Under the pieces are notes generated by a model that was not told the origin of the DNA, searched no databases, and saw nothing but the letters and a program-made list of their open reading frames with translations. A DNA stretch of 42,739 bases from Candidatus Gastranaerophilales bacterium (GTDB lineage: Bacteria; Cyanobacteriota; Vampirovibrionia; Gastranaerophilales; Gastranaerophilaceae), in contig CALUYU010000013.1 in NCBI GenBank assembly GCA_944325075.1, forward strand, positions 1 to 42,739. Direction: 5' to 3'. Below are positions 42,444-42,739 of this stretch, one piece after another (position 1 is the first letter of the stretch; each line of letters starts with the position of its first letter). A program made the position numbers and the translations under genes.

Positions 42444-42739
42444 TTATTTGCATTTATGCTTACCACTCCAGCTTAAGCCATCACACTTTAAGTAATCCAT
42501 ATTTTCATTAAAGATTACCCAGGCTGTACAAGCATAACCATTGGCACTTTGGCCATTGCTTGTTCTGGAACATAAGTCTTCAAACTTATATCTATCTTCA
42601 GCATATCCCATCGGCAATATACGATCCTTAAATACCCAAAAATAAAATATATCACGGCCATATGTATTTGGGGCTGCTGTTCCGTTTATGTCTACAAATA
42701 TGTCACCACAGGATTTCCGTTTATCTGTATTGCAGTCTG
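42444..42739 (-). CDS. Prepilin-like protein 3, C-terminal part (cut by window end)
   Basis: The minus-strand frame is open from the window edge to TAA at 42444-42446, giving the last 98 residues. It contains CGDIFVDINGTAAPNTYGRD followed by IFYFWVFKDRILPMGY, which parallels FVDVDGTKGENKMGKDVFIF of prepilin-like protein 1, then Cys-rich segments (FEDLCSRTS, GYACTAWVIFN, YLKCDGLSW, KHKCK). This matches the globular domain of the same pseudopilin group. Its N-terminus and leader are outside the window, so whether it also has a poly-G leader cannot be seen. Confidence 0.8.
   Translation of the reverse strand, partial: DCNTDKRKSCGDIFVDINGTAAPNTYGRDIFYFWVFKDRILPMGYAEDRYKFEDLCSRTSNGQSANGYACTAWVIFNENMDYLKCDGLSWSGKHKCK

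Overview
The window is a low-GC, gene-dense bacterial chromosome segment with no phage, plasmid, IS or CRISPR content that I can see. The best taxonomic inference, from protein style rather than any search, is a gut-type member of the Vampirovibrionia/Melainabacteria (Gastranaerophilales). Reasons: several scattered prepilin-like proteins with an FTLAEVLITLGIIGVV-type N-terminal segment, a Gram-negative-type envelope sugar cluster, a cyanobacterial-style stand-alone clpC, anaerobic enzymes (pyruvate:ferredoxin oxidoreductase, hybrid cluster protein), and hypothetical proteins with a VSFSGK-type N-terminus.

Layout. 1-1116: tail of an unknown gene and prepilin-like gene 1, which has a poly-G tract in its leader. 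1278-3779: clpC. 3835-5107 (minus): a frameshifted gene remnant and a ketopantoate reductase-like gene. 5261-6643: an HD-GYP-like protein and an unknown protein. 6725-8650 (minus): apt and a family 2 glycosyltransferase. 8884-9165: HU. 9326-14671 (minus): lysS and nifJ. 14862-16100: a possible RelA/SpoT-fold protein, convergent with an RlmD-type rRNA methyltransferase. 17498-18660: about 1.1 kb without protein genes, holding tandem and palindromic repeats and tRNA-Val(UAC). 18661-22908: a DnaQ-type exonuclease, a D-2-hydroxyacid dehydrogenase plus hcp pair, and a putative zinc metallopeptidase. 23016-27250: a possible GH13-like barrel protein, a SigA-like sigma factor and recN. 27430-28655: prepilin-like gene 2 with its own poly-G leader. 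28691-32717 (minus): operon rfbA-uxs-ugd-rfbA for dTDP- and UDP-sugars. 32881-39925: a long co-directional run prfA-ylxR-infB-rbfA-truB followed by a DUF2993-like protein, a GerMN protein and a HicB-like protein. 39990-42367: a DUF151 nuclease, a KE-rich coiled protein, two related mini-proteins and an acetyltransferase. 42444-42739 (minus): the C-terminus of a third prepilin-like gene.

The most striking observation is a conserved expression cassette at prepilin-like genes 1 and 2. Each has a TTGAAA-N17-TATAAT promoter, an AAGGAGGA ribosome site and a start codon opening MLKFNHS, followed within 12-13 codons by a pure G-run (10 and 12 bases). In both loci the leader is out of frame with the pilin body. 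The downstream reading frame differs between loci largely by synonymous or conservative changes, so it appears to be translated. This looks like contingency (phase-variation) control of surface pilin-like proteins. A second pattern is that five SD-less genes each have a -10 element 6-7 bases before their start codon, suggesting leaderless mRNAs.
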